A DNA stretch of 36,766 nucleotides from contig NZ_JAELTU010000065.1 of assembly GCF_016429015.1 (NCBI RefSeq), positions 1 through 36,766 on the forward strand, read 5' to 3'. Shown piece by piece: positions 24,534-32,580 of this stretch; the first letter of the stretch is position 1, and the number at the start of each line of letters is the position of its first letter. This DNA is from Rhizobium sp. ASV20. GTDB taxonomy: Bacteria > Pseudomonadota > Alphaproteobacteria > Rhizobiales > Rhizobiaceae. The notes under the pieces are model-generated. The model was not told where the DNA came from, searched no databases, and worked only from the letters and a program-made list of their open reading frames with translations. The position numbers and the translations under genes are program-made.

Positions 24534-26924
24534 TTACCCCTTCTGATTTCCATAGCGAGCTTGCAGGACACCGAAGCCGCCGCGGCGCTGTTGCGTGTTG
24601 TATTCGCTCAGGGCAGCACCGACGCCCTGTTGAACGAGCGAGCGGATATGGTCGTCGCCACTGGCGCCTTCGACATTGACCGTCAGCCCCTGGTTTTGCT
24701 GCGGCTGGTTAGAATTAGCCGCCAGAGCGGACATCAGCTTGTGATTGCTGGTGACCTGAGAGCCTTGCGGCAAGTTCAGCAGCTCTGGACCGTTTTCACC
24801 AACGATTGCCGGGCCGCCGGGAGAATAGTTCGTGCCGGTGGCGAAGCCTTTGAAGGGCACCGCGTTCGACCCAATGTTGAAGCCGGATGAAGCGCTGGCG
24901 GCAGGCTTGAACAGGTTGCCCAGCCATCCGAAGAGACCGCCGCCGCCGGAGGCTGCGCCTGCCGCACCGCTGCTGAGAGACGAGCGAAGCTGCCCCAAGC
25001 CATTACCGAGCGAGCCCAGACCCTGAGTCGCATCAGTCGTCGTGCTTCCGAACTTCGACAATGCATCATTCGCCGCGGTGAGCCGTCCAGAGAAGTTGTC
25101 CGCGCCTTCCGGGTTGCCCCATGAGAAGCCACGAGGCCGCTCAAAGCCAGCAAAGGCCGCCGTGGCTCCCCGAACATCCGTGGACTTCATCAGAGCCTGG
25201 AATGCCTTGTTTTCCGGACCCTGTAGCTCTGACCACGCATGTTCGAGCTGCCCGTTGGTGCCGCTCGACAAGAGCCCACTTCCGCCGCCGCGTTCGGCGT
25301 GGTGCTGGAATAGCCCAAACGCCTTGCCAGCATCGCCGATCGCATTCGGATTGAAGCTGCTCTCGGCTTTCATATTCCCGAGGACGCCAGCAATCTGATG
25401 AGGTGCAAGCCCCTTGCCCGCGAAGAAATTCCAAGCTTGAGCGTCAACTCCCGTTAGAGCAGTCGCCGACGCGGCAGCCTGTCCAGCACCGGAAGTGCCA
25501 CCAAGAAGCTTGGCGCCGACGCTCGTTGCGGTACTCCCGACCGATCCAGCCTGCCCCTTAGAACCGGTGATCCAGTCAGCGAAAATATTGCCGATCCCGT
25601 CAAAGAACTTCTCCCAGAGCTTCGACGCCTCATTTTCGAGCGAGGTCTGAAAGCCCTTGAGGAAGGCTTTGCCGATATTGTGGCTGCCGGAAATCAGCTC
25701 GTTGCTGAATGCCGAGCCAAACTGCTTGGCTTGGTCTTTCGCATCCTGCCAGTCGAGTTGCTTGCCGATGCGCTGACCGTTTGCGTCGTTCGGGTTTTCG
25801 GAGAGCCCATATTGCCGCTGGGTCTGGACGATCTGGCGATCCCGCGACGACAGCCGGGCGTCCGCCATGTTCCGGTTCATATCGAAGTTGAATTGCACCT
25901 GGTTTCGCTGGGCAACAAGCTTCTCATATTCCGCGGTGGCGACCTTGATCTGGTCAATCTGCTTGGCGAAGACCTTCTGAAATTCGCTCTCGCTCGTGAT
26001 TCCCTGCTGCGCTGCCTGTTGGCGAAGCTGGGCCAATAGCTGGATCTGCTCGCGAGCCGCCGTAGCGGCAGCACCGGTCTTGCCGATGAGATCGATATCC
26101 TCTTGCTGCTGCTCAAGCAGCCGGCGAAGGTTCATTGACCGCTCGCGGTCGGCATCGGCTTGCTGTCGGTTGACCTGCGCGCGAGCAAACGCCTCGGCAT
26201 CGTTGATGCGCTGCGCGCGCTCTGGATCGGTCTCGCCATCATTGTGCTGTGCCTCAGCAGCCGCTCGAGCCGCAGCGATCTTCTCTGCCGGCGTGCGGGC
26301 ATTGATACCAGCAACCTGAGCGTTGAAGCCCTCACGGGCATAGCCCATGCGCTGATCAGCCATTGCGGCGTTGGTCTTGGCGATTTCCGCCGCCTGCTTA
26401 GACAGAAGGTCGACTGGCAGTCCAGCGCCGCGAAGCTGATCGGCAATGCGGCGCTGTTCGGGCGAGCGGCCCAACTGGTCGCGCTGGAACGACAGATCGT
26501 TGCTTAGCTGGGCACGCGCCCGAGCCTCGACGAGCCGGCCATATTCAGCCGACAGCGTCTTGATGCTCTCAAGTTCCTTGCCATAGACCTCGCTGAACTT
26601 GCCTTCGGCCTCGACGCCGTTCTTGATTGCCTCGAGGCGGATCTGCGACGTCAGCTCATACTGCTTGCGCAGCGAGGCTTGTTCCGCGCCTGACTTGCCG
26701 ACGAGGCTGATTTCCTGCTGCTGGTCGGATATCGCCGACTGAATGGCGGTCGACCGGCTGAGAGCGGCATCGCGCAATTCGCGAGCTTGACGGTTGCGCT
26801 CTGCCTCGACGGCGCGCGCGGCTCGACCGGCAACGCCGCCGCCTTCATCCATGTTGGTGGGGCGCTGAGCACGAGACACCCGATCGGCAGCAGCGAGCCG
26901 CTCCGAGAACCCCCTGCCGCCGCC
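24534..26924 (-). pseudogene. Tape measure protein, N-terminally truncated, with tail-lysozyme domain
   Basis: About 797 codons of long charged helix are rich in Ala, Glu, Arg and Gln, with repeated segments (VGKSGAEQASLRKQYEL and IGKTGAAATAAREQIQLL). A phage tail-lysozyme domain follows at roughly residues 510-640 (WNFFAGKGLAPHQIAGVLGN, AESSFNP, GLFQHH), and then the tape-measure C-terminal motif GGPAIVGENGPELLNLPQG. Tape measure proteins set tail length and help DNA injection. Homologous-looking sequence starts abruptly near 26924 at SGGGRGFSE; codons before that read into unrelated DNA. The N-terminal part that normally precedes it is missing, so the gene is judged non-functional. Confidence 0.8.
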
Positions 26925-26937
26925 TGATTTCGTTGAG

Positions 26938-27222
26938 ATGGTCCAGACGGAGATCCGTGGCAAAGCCACAACACATCTCATCATGGCGTTGCGACATGAC
27001 GCGACCCACAACTGTCCGCATGACGCTATTGCCTACCTCGACTACTTCAAAAAGGAGGCGAATTGGAACATTGCAGGAATATGCTTGACCGGAAATAAGC
27101 GATCGCCGGTACCATTTATGAAGTTCGACCCCCAAACCTTCACGGTGCAGGTCGATTGCGACCCCTACGACCCACCAAATATTATCTCGCGCCAGATCCG
27201 GACGAAGTGGGGCTTCGCCTAA
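26938..27222 (+). CDS. Hypothetical protein, 94 aa, at the deletion junction
   Basis: The plus-strand frame has protein-like composition (AIAYLDYFKKEANWNIAGIC, VPFMKFDPQTFTVQVD, DPYDPPNII). It starts only about 14 bp from the point where tape-measure homology ends, without a ribosome site, so it may be a 5'-truncated gene brought in by the deletion. It converges with, and overlaps by 4 nt, the metallopeptidase 3' end. Minus-strand reading of the same DNA is less protein-like. No family recognised. Confidence 0.4.
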   Translation: MVQTEIRGKATTHLIMALRHDATHNCPHDAIAYLDYFKKEANWNIAGICLTGNKRSPVPFMKFDPQTFTVQVDCDPYDPPNIISRQIRTKWGFA

Positions 27223-27829
27223 GCAACCTTTAACTGACACGTCCCGCATAGATGGCCGATACTGGCCCGGGATATTTCAGGCGGCTGATTGGCAGCGTCG
27301 ACCATCGCGCGTACGCCGGCGGCATCTGCACCATAACGGCGGACGACACCTACGAACTCTTCAACATCATGGCCGCGCAATGTGAATGCCGGCAGGCCGG
27401 TCATCTTGCGGAACTTCGGGGCGCCGAATGCATCGCGTTCTTGTCCTGCATGATATAGCTCGTGCTCGACCAGAGCGCAGAACTCCGCATCCGAACAGAC
27501 CGACGCATAATGCGCGTCGAAGGTCAGGAGGAAGTCTGGAACGTCGCCGAACCATTGCTGTAGCTGAAGCTCGATCCTAGCTCGGGACCATTTGCCGGCT
27601 GGCGGCAACCCCATCTCGCATTGACCGACAATACGGCGACCGTTCCGGCCATTGGGACGTTCGTCCACAGTGCGCCGATCGAGGCGAAGCGAAGATGAGC
27701 ATGATCCTTGTTTAGGAGCGACGCGCCCTCATCGATGAAAGTCGATCTTGCCCAATCAAGCAGATCATGCGCCGGCTCGAAGCGGATGCCGGTATCCTCA
27801 ATCATGTCTTCGGGTGGCAATGGGCGCAT
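27219..27829 (-). pseudogene. Putative phage metallopeptidase, one-base frameshift
   Basis: The N-terminal frame reads HDLLDWARSTFIDEGASLLN and DHAHLRFASIGALWTNVP, then leaves the family. From about 27655 the other frame continues NGRNGRRIVGQCEMG, FGDVPDFLLTFDAHYA, the zinc motif EHELYHAGQERD (HExxH), GAPKFRKMTGLPAF, RGHDVEEF and VVRRYGADAAG. Adding one A in the run before ATGGCC (complement of about 27651-27656) restores one protein of the phage metallopeptidase family. In related phages it lies just upstream of the packaging genes, which are absent here. The start may be the ATG at 27829 or at 27805. Confidence 0.8.
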
Positions 27830-28022
27830 GATTTGGGCTTGCCTTATTATCGGTTGCGAGCGAACTTCTCATGGCGCGCATTCTTTAAGATTGGCATGGG
27901 GCAGCCTTGGGGCGGCGATGACAAGACTGTGCTGAATTGTTATAAGCGTTGGTTTTTTAGTTGGTGATTGCTATGATTTTTTTTAAGTTTGGCGAGATAG
28001 TTTGACCGGATTGCAGGATTAA

Positions 28023-28613
28023 ATGCATAGTCTATGGACGATTAAAACACCTGAGGGCGATCTTGATTTCGCTACCCCACAAGAGGCTGCGGAATATGTA
28101 AAGGCGCGGCTTAGACCCTCTGAAGCCGCATCCACTGGTCTACATAATGATGGCAGTTTAGATAAAATGGCGAACAAGAGTGAAGTTAAGGCTATGGGGA
28201 TCGCGGCTGGTAAAAATGCGATTTCTGCGTCGAGAACACCCGTTTCAGACCAATCTGTGCCATTAGGATTGGATCAATTTGATTTCTTAAAGTTCACAAT
28301 CGTAGAACTCGATGAGATTATTGCAAAAGCAACGGATGCCAAGAGAAGTTTCTACCACCGTAGACGCGCTGAACTTCTCGCCGAGTTGGAAGCCCTCGAC
28401 GCGCAAGAAAACGCCGCAACACCACCTCCAATTGAGAGAAGGCGAAAAAAAGAAACCAGACCAAGGAAGATCAAGCTATTCCAAGACGAAGAGGGTAACT
28501 TCTGGAGAGGCGTTGGCAGGAAGCCCTCGTGGCTTGAGGACCGGCTGAAAGCAGGAGCAAAGCTCGAAGACTTTTTGGTAGAAAGCCTCTCAATTCAAAA
28601 GCTGCATCGTTAG
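28023..28613 (+). CDS. H-NS-like DNA-binding protein
   Basis: The 196-residue protein has a central helix (FTIVELDEIIAKATDAKRSF to about residue 125) and a Lys/Arg-rich linker. Its C-terminal domain, FWRGVGRKPSWLEDRL then AGAKLEDFLV, matches the H-NS/HvrA DNA-binding fold consensus WxGxGRxPxWL...GxxxxDFL. H-NS-family proteins bind AT-rich curved DNA and silence horizontally acquired genes. The first 85 residues are an unusual N-terminal extension (WTIKTPEGDLDFATPQEAAEYV). The gene sits between phage modules on the opposite strand to the tail genes, with AT-rich DNA (27940-28020) upstream as a probable promoter. A role in silencing the prophage or host is inference. Confidence 0.75.
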   Translation: MHSLWTIKTPEGDLDFATPQEAAEYVKARLRPSEAASTGLHNDGSLDKMANKSEVKAMGIAAGKNAISASRTPVSDQSVPLGLDQFDFLKFTIVELDEIIAKATDAKRSFYHRRRAELLAELEALDAQENAATPPPIERRRKKETRPRKIKLFQDEEGNFWRGVGRKPSWLEDRLKAGAKLEDFLVESLSIQKLHR

Positions 28614-28650
28614 CGAGCGCCTTGAAGCAAGCCTTATATCCGGGTTCGCT

Positions 28651-29042
28651 TCAGTTCGGCCAGATCCAAGCCTGCACCTTGGTTTTCCAAGGCTGCTTCC
28701 CTACCACGTGAATGGTTTCAAGAAATGTCCATGAGGCGTTCGCCTCGAAATTGATGCCGGGCTAGCCTCCCGACTTGGCCGACGGGCTTGGCGTCGTGTC
28801 ACCCTACCGTTGGCATCCACGCCCGAATTAGTGCCGAATGTAGGTGACTTCAGATCAAACGAAGCTGTCTTTCCGAAGACCTGCACCACTCGGCTCTGGA
28901 AGAGAGCTACACCGACCACAACCGGGACCTTAGAAGCCGGCCGTCTAGATGAATGCAGTAGGGTCTTTCCAGATTTCGTCGCTCGGAACCTAAGTCCCGA
29001 GCTGAGGATTATCCCGGGGGCCAGACCGGGTATTGCCTCATA
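28651..29042 (-). other. Gene-poor stretch with a possible decayed minus-strand gene
   Basis: No intact gene is evident between the H-NS-like gene and the tRNAs. On the minus strand an open frame without a good start runs from 29042 to a TAG at 28701 (VPVVVGVALFQSRVVQVFGK, SFDLKSPTFGTNSG). A second frame continues to TGA at 28651 as INFEANASWTFLETIHVVGK. Joined by one frameshift near 28765 they could be the remains of one protein. The plus strand also has a 78-codon frame (28810-29046). Neither is recognised. Bits resembling tRNA D-arms near 28905-28925 are too degenerate to call. Confidence 0.3.
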
Positions 29043-29049
29043 TTAAAAT

Positions 29050-29127
29050 TGGTCTAGGTGGTCAGATTTGAATTGACGGCCCCCGCATTCCAAGTGCGGT
29101 ACTCTAACCAGGCTGAGCTACACCCAG
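29050..29127 (-). tRNA. tRNA-Pro (anticodon UGG), prophage-borne
   Basis: The minus strand folds as a complete cloverleaf. The acceptor stem is CTGGGTG/CACCTAG with one G-T pair, the D-arm GCTC...GAGT, the anticodon stem CCGCA/TGCGG with loop CTTGGAA (anticodon TGG), the variable loop has five bases, discriminator A is present and CCA is encoded. The T-stem has one mismatch next to the loop (AATTCAAATC instead of GGTTCAAATC), an unusual change at position 53. It ends one base from the tRNA-Gln gene and would be co-transcribed with it. Confidence 0.85.
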
Positions 29128-29128
29128 A

Positions 29129-29202
29129 TGGTTCCCGCGCAAGGGGTCGAACCTCGATTACCTGATCCAAATTCAGGTGTCCTGCCATTAAACGACGCGG
29201 GA
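29129..29202 (-). tRNA. tRNA-Gln (anticodon UUG), prophage-borne
   Basis: The acceptor stem TCCCGCG/CGCGGGA is perfect. The D-arm is GTTTAATGGCAGGAC, the anticodon stem CCTGA/TCAGG with loop ATTTGGA (anticodon TTG), and the T-arm CGAGG TTCGACC CCTTG, with discriminator A and encoded CCA. The AATGGCAG D-loop is typical of bacterial and phage tRNA-Gln. It is upstream of tRNA-Pro with a 1-nt spacer. It would read CAA, a codon likely to be rare in this GC-rich host. Confidence 0.9.
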
Positions 29203-29334
29203 ATGAATCCTTACGGTCGTTGAGGCTGGAAACCCTTCATTGAAGCAATCTTTCTGAATGGAGAAATCTGATTCGGTGATCGCCTTGCGCAAATCACCAT
29301 CATGATTAATACATATCCCTCAGGTTATAAGTTG

Positions 29335-29357
29335 ACAAGAGCCTATTTTGCTCTTGT
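29335..29357. terminator. Hairpin at the 3' end of the DUF6456-like gene
   Basis: ACAAGAGC CTATTTT GCTCTTGT forms a perfect 8-bp stem with a 7-base loop that includes the stop codon of the minus-strand gene. There is no U-tract after the stem on either strand, so it may be a weak or factor-dependent terminator or a site for another protein. Confidence 0.4.
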
Positions 29358-29753
29358 CTTCATTCCCCACAGGTCTGCGAGATCGTCGAGCGCGTGGCGA
29401 AGATAATCCGCAAGCGTAGTTTTTTCGCGATGAGTGCTGCCTAGCTTAGCGATAGAGACGCCCTCACCCGCCACCTTCTCGACAATTCCGAAGGCTCGGA
29501 TGCCGATATGCTTCTGGCAATCATTGAGCTTTTTTCCAGCGTCAATTTGCCGATCGGTTATAGGTTCCCGCACGCCGCCGCCGTCGACATGCTCGCGCGC
29601 ATAGTCAAATGAGCCAGCGCCGGCCCCTCCCAGCGCCTCCCAGAGCTTCCGGAATTTTACCGCAGCTTCGACCTGATGAACCGTAAGGTGGCCCTTAGCT
29701 TCGTCTTCCTGTGGCTTGCCTTCGGATCGGTGCAGTTCGTCGAAGGCCAGATC
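29343..29753 (-). CDS. DUF6456-like protein, 5' end unclear
   Basis: The frame is open from TAG at 29754-29756 to the stop at 29343 and reads LTVHQVEAAVKFRKLWEAL, GAGSFDYAREHVDGGG, EPITDRQIDAGKKL, then a helical C-terminus ending ALDDLADLWG. This matches the pattern of alphaproteobacterial DUF6456-like domains (DY.R..VDGG...DPLT..Q..A...L). The upstream part has no ATG, GTG or TTG; the first usable start is a GTG at 29573, inside the conserved region, or a CTG at 29750. The gene is therefore probably 5'-truncated. Its first third lies antisense to the small membrane gene at 29676. Function is unknown; related phage genes sit among early regulators. Confidence 0.5.
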   Translation of the reverse strand, partial: DLAFDELHRSEGKPQEDEAKGHLTVHQVEAAVKFRKLWEALGGAGAGSFDYAREHVDGGGVREPITDRQIDAGKKLNDCQKHIGIRAFGIVEKVAGEGVSIAKLGSTHREKTTLADYLRHALDDLADLWGMKTRAK

Positions 29754-29849
29754 CTAGGCAAGGTATGGATGGCCCTGTTGGCGATCCCGCTCATTCGCTT
29801 TGCGCGGAAGTCGCCTTTGCTGATCCAGTCAGGAGGCTCCTCCCAATGA
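29676..29849 (+). CDS. 57-residue membrane protein
   Basis: The protein has a hydrophobic N-terminal segment (KVALSFVFLWLAFGSVQFVEG) and a second one (VWMALLAIPLIRF), with a basic C-terminus. Its TGA overlaps the ATG of the next gene (ATGA), and that gene's AGGAGG lies inside it, which supports coupled translation and reality of the gene. It is antisense to the 5' part of the DUF6456-like frame, so at least one of the two is probably decayed. No family recognised. Confidence 0.5.
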   Translation: MNRKVALSFVFLWLAFGSVQFVEGQILGKVWMALLAIPLIRFARKSPLLIQSGGSSQ

Positions 29850-30499
29850 CCACACCACATGATAAGGCTCTGGAAGCCGCCGCTAAAGCTCTTGCCAGCA
29901 GGCTTGATAAATCACTCGGCTTTCCCGACGGCACAGCTTGGTCGATTCCAGATGCGAATGGCAATCCTGGATCGACGGGCCAGATTGAGGATACTGCAGC
30001 CGCGATCTCCGCCTACCTATCCTCTATCGGTGGGGTAGTCATTTCAGCCGAACCGACAGACGATCTTCTTCGATCAATGGCGATCCGATACGATCATGGG
30101 CTGGGCGTTCCTGGATATTATGACCAGCCAGTATTCGGTGCCGAGAATGGTGGCCACGCACGTCGGATGGAGGCCACCATTACCACGATGCGGCAACTCC
30201 ACGAAGAGGTTGTCGGCAAAGGATTTTACGAACCACCCCTCCACGCACCCATCCCAGAAGCCGGTAACGGAGTTGGGTGGATGCCGATCGAGACGGCGCC
30301 GAAGGACGGAACTGAAATTCTCGGCTTTGGCGCTGCGTCTTATAGGGGTAAGCGGTACGCCCCGGGCCGCCACATAGCCTGGTTCGATCTTGGCAAATGG
30401 TGGGGCCGCGACCCTGATACCGAGGCAGGTCTTGACCTAATGATGTGGCGTCCGCTTCCTTCCCCTCCCTCCATCCTAAAGGAAGGAGCCGAGAGATGA
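29846..30499 (+). CDS. Phage early protein with DUF551-like C-terminus
   Basis: This 217-residue protein begins MTTPHDKALEAAAKALASRL. The C-terminal half has GWMPIETAPKDGTEILGFG and ends MMWRPLPSPP, the pattern of DUF551-like domains common in phage genomes (W.PIETAPKDG...W.PLPEPP). Function is unknown. The start at 29846 is chosen for the AGGAGG 9 bases upstream and the ATGA overlap with the preceding gene; a longer reading from a GTG at 29711 has no ribosome site. It heads a run of genes with 4-nt overlaps leading towards the integrase. Confidence 0.65.
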   Translation: MTTPHDKALEAAAKALASRLDKSLGFPDGTAWSIPDANGNPGSTGQIEDTAAAISAYLSSIGGVVISAEPTDDLLRSMAIRYDHGLGVPGYYDQPVFGAENGGHARRMEATITTMRQLHEEVVGKGFYEPPLHAPIPEAGNGVGWMPIETAPKDGTEILGFGAASYRGKRYAPGRHIAWFDLGKWWGRDPDTEAGLDLMMWRPLPSPPSILKEGAER

Positions 30500-30855
30500 G
30501 CGACCATCCCGAAATCTGGCTTGAGCCAAAATGCGCCGAAGATAATCATCCAGAGGGCCGGCAATGGTGTCAGGACGATGTCTTCTCCAATTGCCCTGAA
30601 TGCGGAGAGAAGAAAACGCGCTATATCCGCGCTGATATTGTCGAGGCCGAGCGCCAGCGCACCGACGACCTTATAGAGGAGGTGAAAAGGGCGGCAGAGC
30701 TGACCGTTGGCCATAAGGCCATGCTGGCGATCACCACGGGTGACGGCGATCCATATGTGAAGGCGACCTTCTCCGATCTAGAAGGCTCTCGCTCGTTTGT
30801 GGACGGTCTAATCGCCCTCCGCGCCCTCCTCTCTAAACTGGAGGTGCGGAAGTGA
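30496..30855 (+). CDS. Small phage early protein with Cys motifs, 119 aa
   Basis: The start at 30496 overlaps the preceding stop (ATGA) and follows GGAAGGAG. The N-terminus (HPEIWLEPKC, then W-C) and the NCPECGEKKTRYIRADIVE segment are typical of short phage proteins beside early operons. The cysteines may bind zinc. A helical tail follows. No assigned function. Confidence 0.6.
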   Translation: MSDHPEIWLEPKCAEDNHPEGRQWCQDDVFSNCPECGEKKTRYIRADIVEAERQRTDDLIEEVKRAAELTVGHKAMLAITTGDGDPYVKATFSDLEGSRSFVDGLIALRALLSKLEVRK

Positions 30856-31283
30856 CGGACCTTCAACTTCGCCATCCAGCGCCCGACCATTGCTGCCGAT
30901 ATTGCCTGAAACCGATTGGCTATCTTGGCCGCGGCCTTTCACGCCTATTCGGTGCCAAAATCCACAATTGCGACTTTCTCAATGTCGATACCGAAGCTAA
31001 CAGGCTTCGGTTGCGCGTCGAGGCGGCTGAAGATGATGCGGTCCGCATCCATAATGAAAAAGTCGATCTCCTCAAAAGACTTTTTGAAGCCAATCGCGCA
31101 TTAAAAGTGTGCCGGCGCGAGGCCTTGGAAGACGCTGCCAAGATCGCCGACAATTGGCTGTCCTATCATCCTTCGGAAAAGACGAAATTTCATGACATAG
31201 CCGCAGCCATCCGCTCCCTTTCCGATTCCGCCCCTACTCCTTTGCAAGAACAAACTGCCAACATTGGCAAGGAGGAAGGATGA
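30852..31283 (+). CDS. Phage early protein with N-terminal Cys cluster, 143 aa
   Basis: The gene starts with GTG overlapping the previous stop (GTGA). The N-terminus CCRYCLKPIG...KIHNCDF resembles a zinc-binding knuckle. The middle is a coiled coil (RLRLRVEAAEDDAVRIHNEK). The tail EALEDAAKIADNWLSYHPSE with IAAAIRSL recurs in many rhizobial phage proteins. It is coupled to its neighbours on both sides by 4-nt overlaps. Function unknown. Confidence 0.6.
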   Translation: MTDLQLRHPAPDHCCRYCLKPIGYLGRGLSRLFGAKIHNCDFLNVDTEANRLRLRVEAAEDDAVRIHNEKVDLLKRLFEANRALKVCRREALEDAAKIADNWLSYHPSEKTKFHDIAAAIRSLSDSAPTPLQEQTANIGKEEG

Positions 31284-31495
31284 GCGCAGAAGTCTCCGCT
31301 TTCTCACATGGCGATCACTCGGGACGCCGTATTCGCCCAAGCGAAAACGCTCTGCGCATAGCACTCAAGGCCGCGCGAGCCGAAGGCATGGTTGTGGATA
31401 AGCTGTGCGTAACCGGTGGATACATTGAGATCCACTTCGCCGGCATTGAGGGCGAAAAAGCTCCGGAAAATGATGGGGGCCTCAAGGATTGGTAG
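31280..31495 (+). CDS. Hypothetical phage protein, 71 aa
   Basis: The protein is short and soluble (RPSENALRIALKAARAEGM, then LCVTGGYIEIHFAG), preceded by GGAGGAAGG and overlapping the upstream stop. The compact alpha-beta pattern could be a small DNA-associated factor, such as an excisionase-sized protein, but no helix-turn-helix is evident. It lies directly in front of the integrase with which it is probably co-transcribed. Confidence 0.55.
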   Translation: MSAEVSAFSHGDHSGRRIRPSENALRIALKAARAEGMVVDKLCVTGGYIEIHFAGIEGEKAPENDGGLKDW

Positions 31496-31503
31496 AGGCT
31501 CCA

Positions 31504-32571
31504 ATGAAAGTAGATTTTCCCGGATTGCTGAGAGAGCCGATGGCCTCCGGCAACTTCCGATATCGCGTCCGGCCTGAAGGCGATGTCCGGACTCGCATAC
31601 GCATATTCTGCGGACCAGGTGAAGAAGATTTTGATCGTCAGTACAAGTTGGCCCGTGCGGGCGAGAAGCCGAAGCCTCTTAAAAAGCCATCAGAGACCGC
31701 CATGCCGAAATCAATCGGCTGGCTCGTAAAAAGCTATCTTGAGTATTTGGAGTCCAAGGTCAAAGCAGGAACGTCAAGTGCCAAAACATTGAAGAAAAAG
31801 AAGAACCTACTGGCACGGCTTATTGCAGTTCCTGATCGCAAAATGGCTATACCCCAAGAAAAGCTCATCGAAATGCAAGATGGCATGATCGCAACGCCGG
31901 CACAGGCGGACGCGTTCATCGAAGCAGTCGGCGTCCTCTACGATTGGGCGATTGCCCGTAAGTATGTCATGAGCAACCCGGCCAGAGGGATCGATAAGGT
32001 TTATCAAAAGGGCGATGGTGCGACGCCTTGGAAGGCGGCCGACGTGAAGGCGTTCTTCATGAAGCATAAACCCGGCAGCAAGCCACATGTCGCCATGTCG
32101 GTCTTGCTGTGGACGGGATGCCGGATCGAGGATCTCACAATCCTAGGCCGCGGATACGAGCAGGTTATCGATGGCGTTGAAGCGCTTCGGTGGACGCCGC
32201 TGAAAAAGGGTTCATCCGAGGTCACGATCCCATTGTTGCAGCCCTTGAAGGACGCTACGCGCGCGCCAACCGTTCAGGGTACAACTTATGTGCTGGGCCG
32301 AGGTGGCAAACCATTCGCCAGCGGAGACAGTATGTCCGCTATGTTCAAGCGATGGTGCCAGGATGCGGGCTTGGTCCACCTGTCAGCCCATGGAGTGCGC
32401 AAGGGATTGGCCGAGCTTCTGGCCGAGCTCGGATGCAGTCAATATGAGATCATGGCTATCCTAGGCCATTCGGAGGCCAAGACGAGCGAGGTCTATACTC
32501 GTCGCGTGGAGCGCTGGAAACTGGCAATGGGGGCTATGGAGCGCGTAAAAATCTCAAAGGCATGGTCATAA
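31504..32571 (+). CDS. int: Tyrosine-type site-specific integrase
   Basis: The 355-residue phage integrase has an N-terminal region (residues 1-65), a core-binding SAM-like helical domain (about 68-155) and a catalytic domain. The conserved residues are Arg207 (TGCRIEDL), a Lys in the beta-hairpin (TPLKKGSSE, about 234), His296-x-x-Arg299 (SAHGVRKG), His322 (LGHSEAKT) and Tyr331 (EVYTRR). All appear present, so the enzyme may be active even though the phage is not. The ATG at 31504 is preferred over a TTG at 31489. It sits last in the early operon at the chromosomal boundary, as expected for an integrase next to its att site. Confidence 0.92.
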   Translation: MKVDFPGLLREPMASGNFRYRVRPEGDVRTRIRIFCGPGEEDFDRQYKLARAGEKPKPLKKPSETAMPKSIGWLVKSYLEYLESKVKAGTSSAKTLKKKKNLLARLIAVPDRKMAIPQEKLIEMQDGMIATPAQADAFIEAVGVLYDWAIARKYVMSNPARGIDKVYQKGDGATPWKAADVKAFFMKHKPGSKPHVAMSVLLWTGCRIEDLTILGRGYEQVIDGVEALRWTPLKKGSSEVTIPLLQPLKDATRAPTVQGTTYVLGRGGKPFASGDSMSAMFKRWCQDAGLVHLSAHGVRKGLAELLAELGCSQYEIMAILGHSEAKTSEVYTRRVERWKLAMGAMERVKISKAWS

Positions 32572-32580
32572 AGCCGTGGG

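Noticed and set aside
15835..26924. Phage-tail-like bacteriocin (tailocin) made of tail, spike and lysis genes without a head
   Set aside because: Tail-tube and terminator genes are absent and the tape measure lacks its N-terminus, so a functional tail could not be built from this locus. An integrase-bearing deleted prophage explains it better.
28900..29045. Additional degenerate tRNA genes next to the intact pair
   Set aside because: A D-arm-like GTAGCTC...AGAGC and an Arg-like CTTCTAAG were seen, but no acceptor stem or T-arm can be formed around them.
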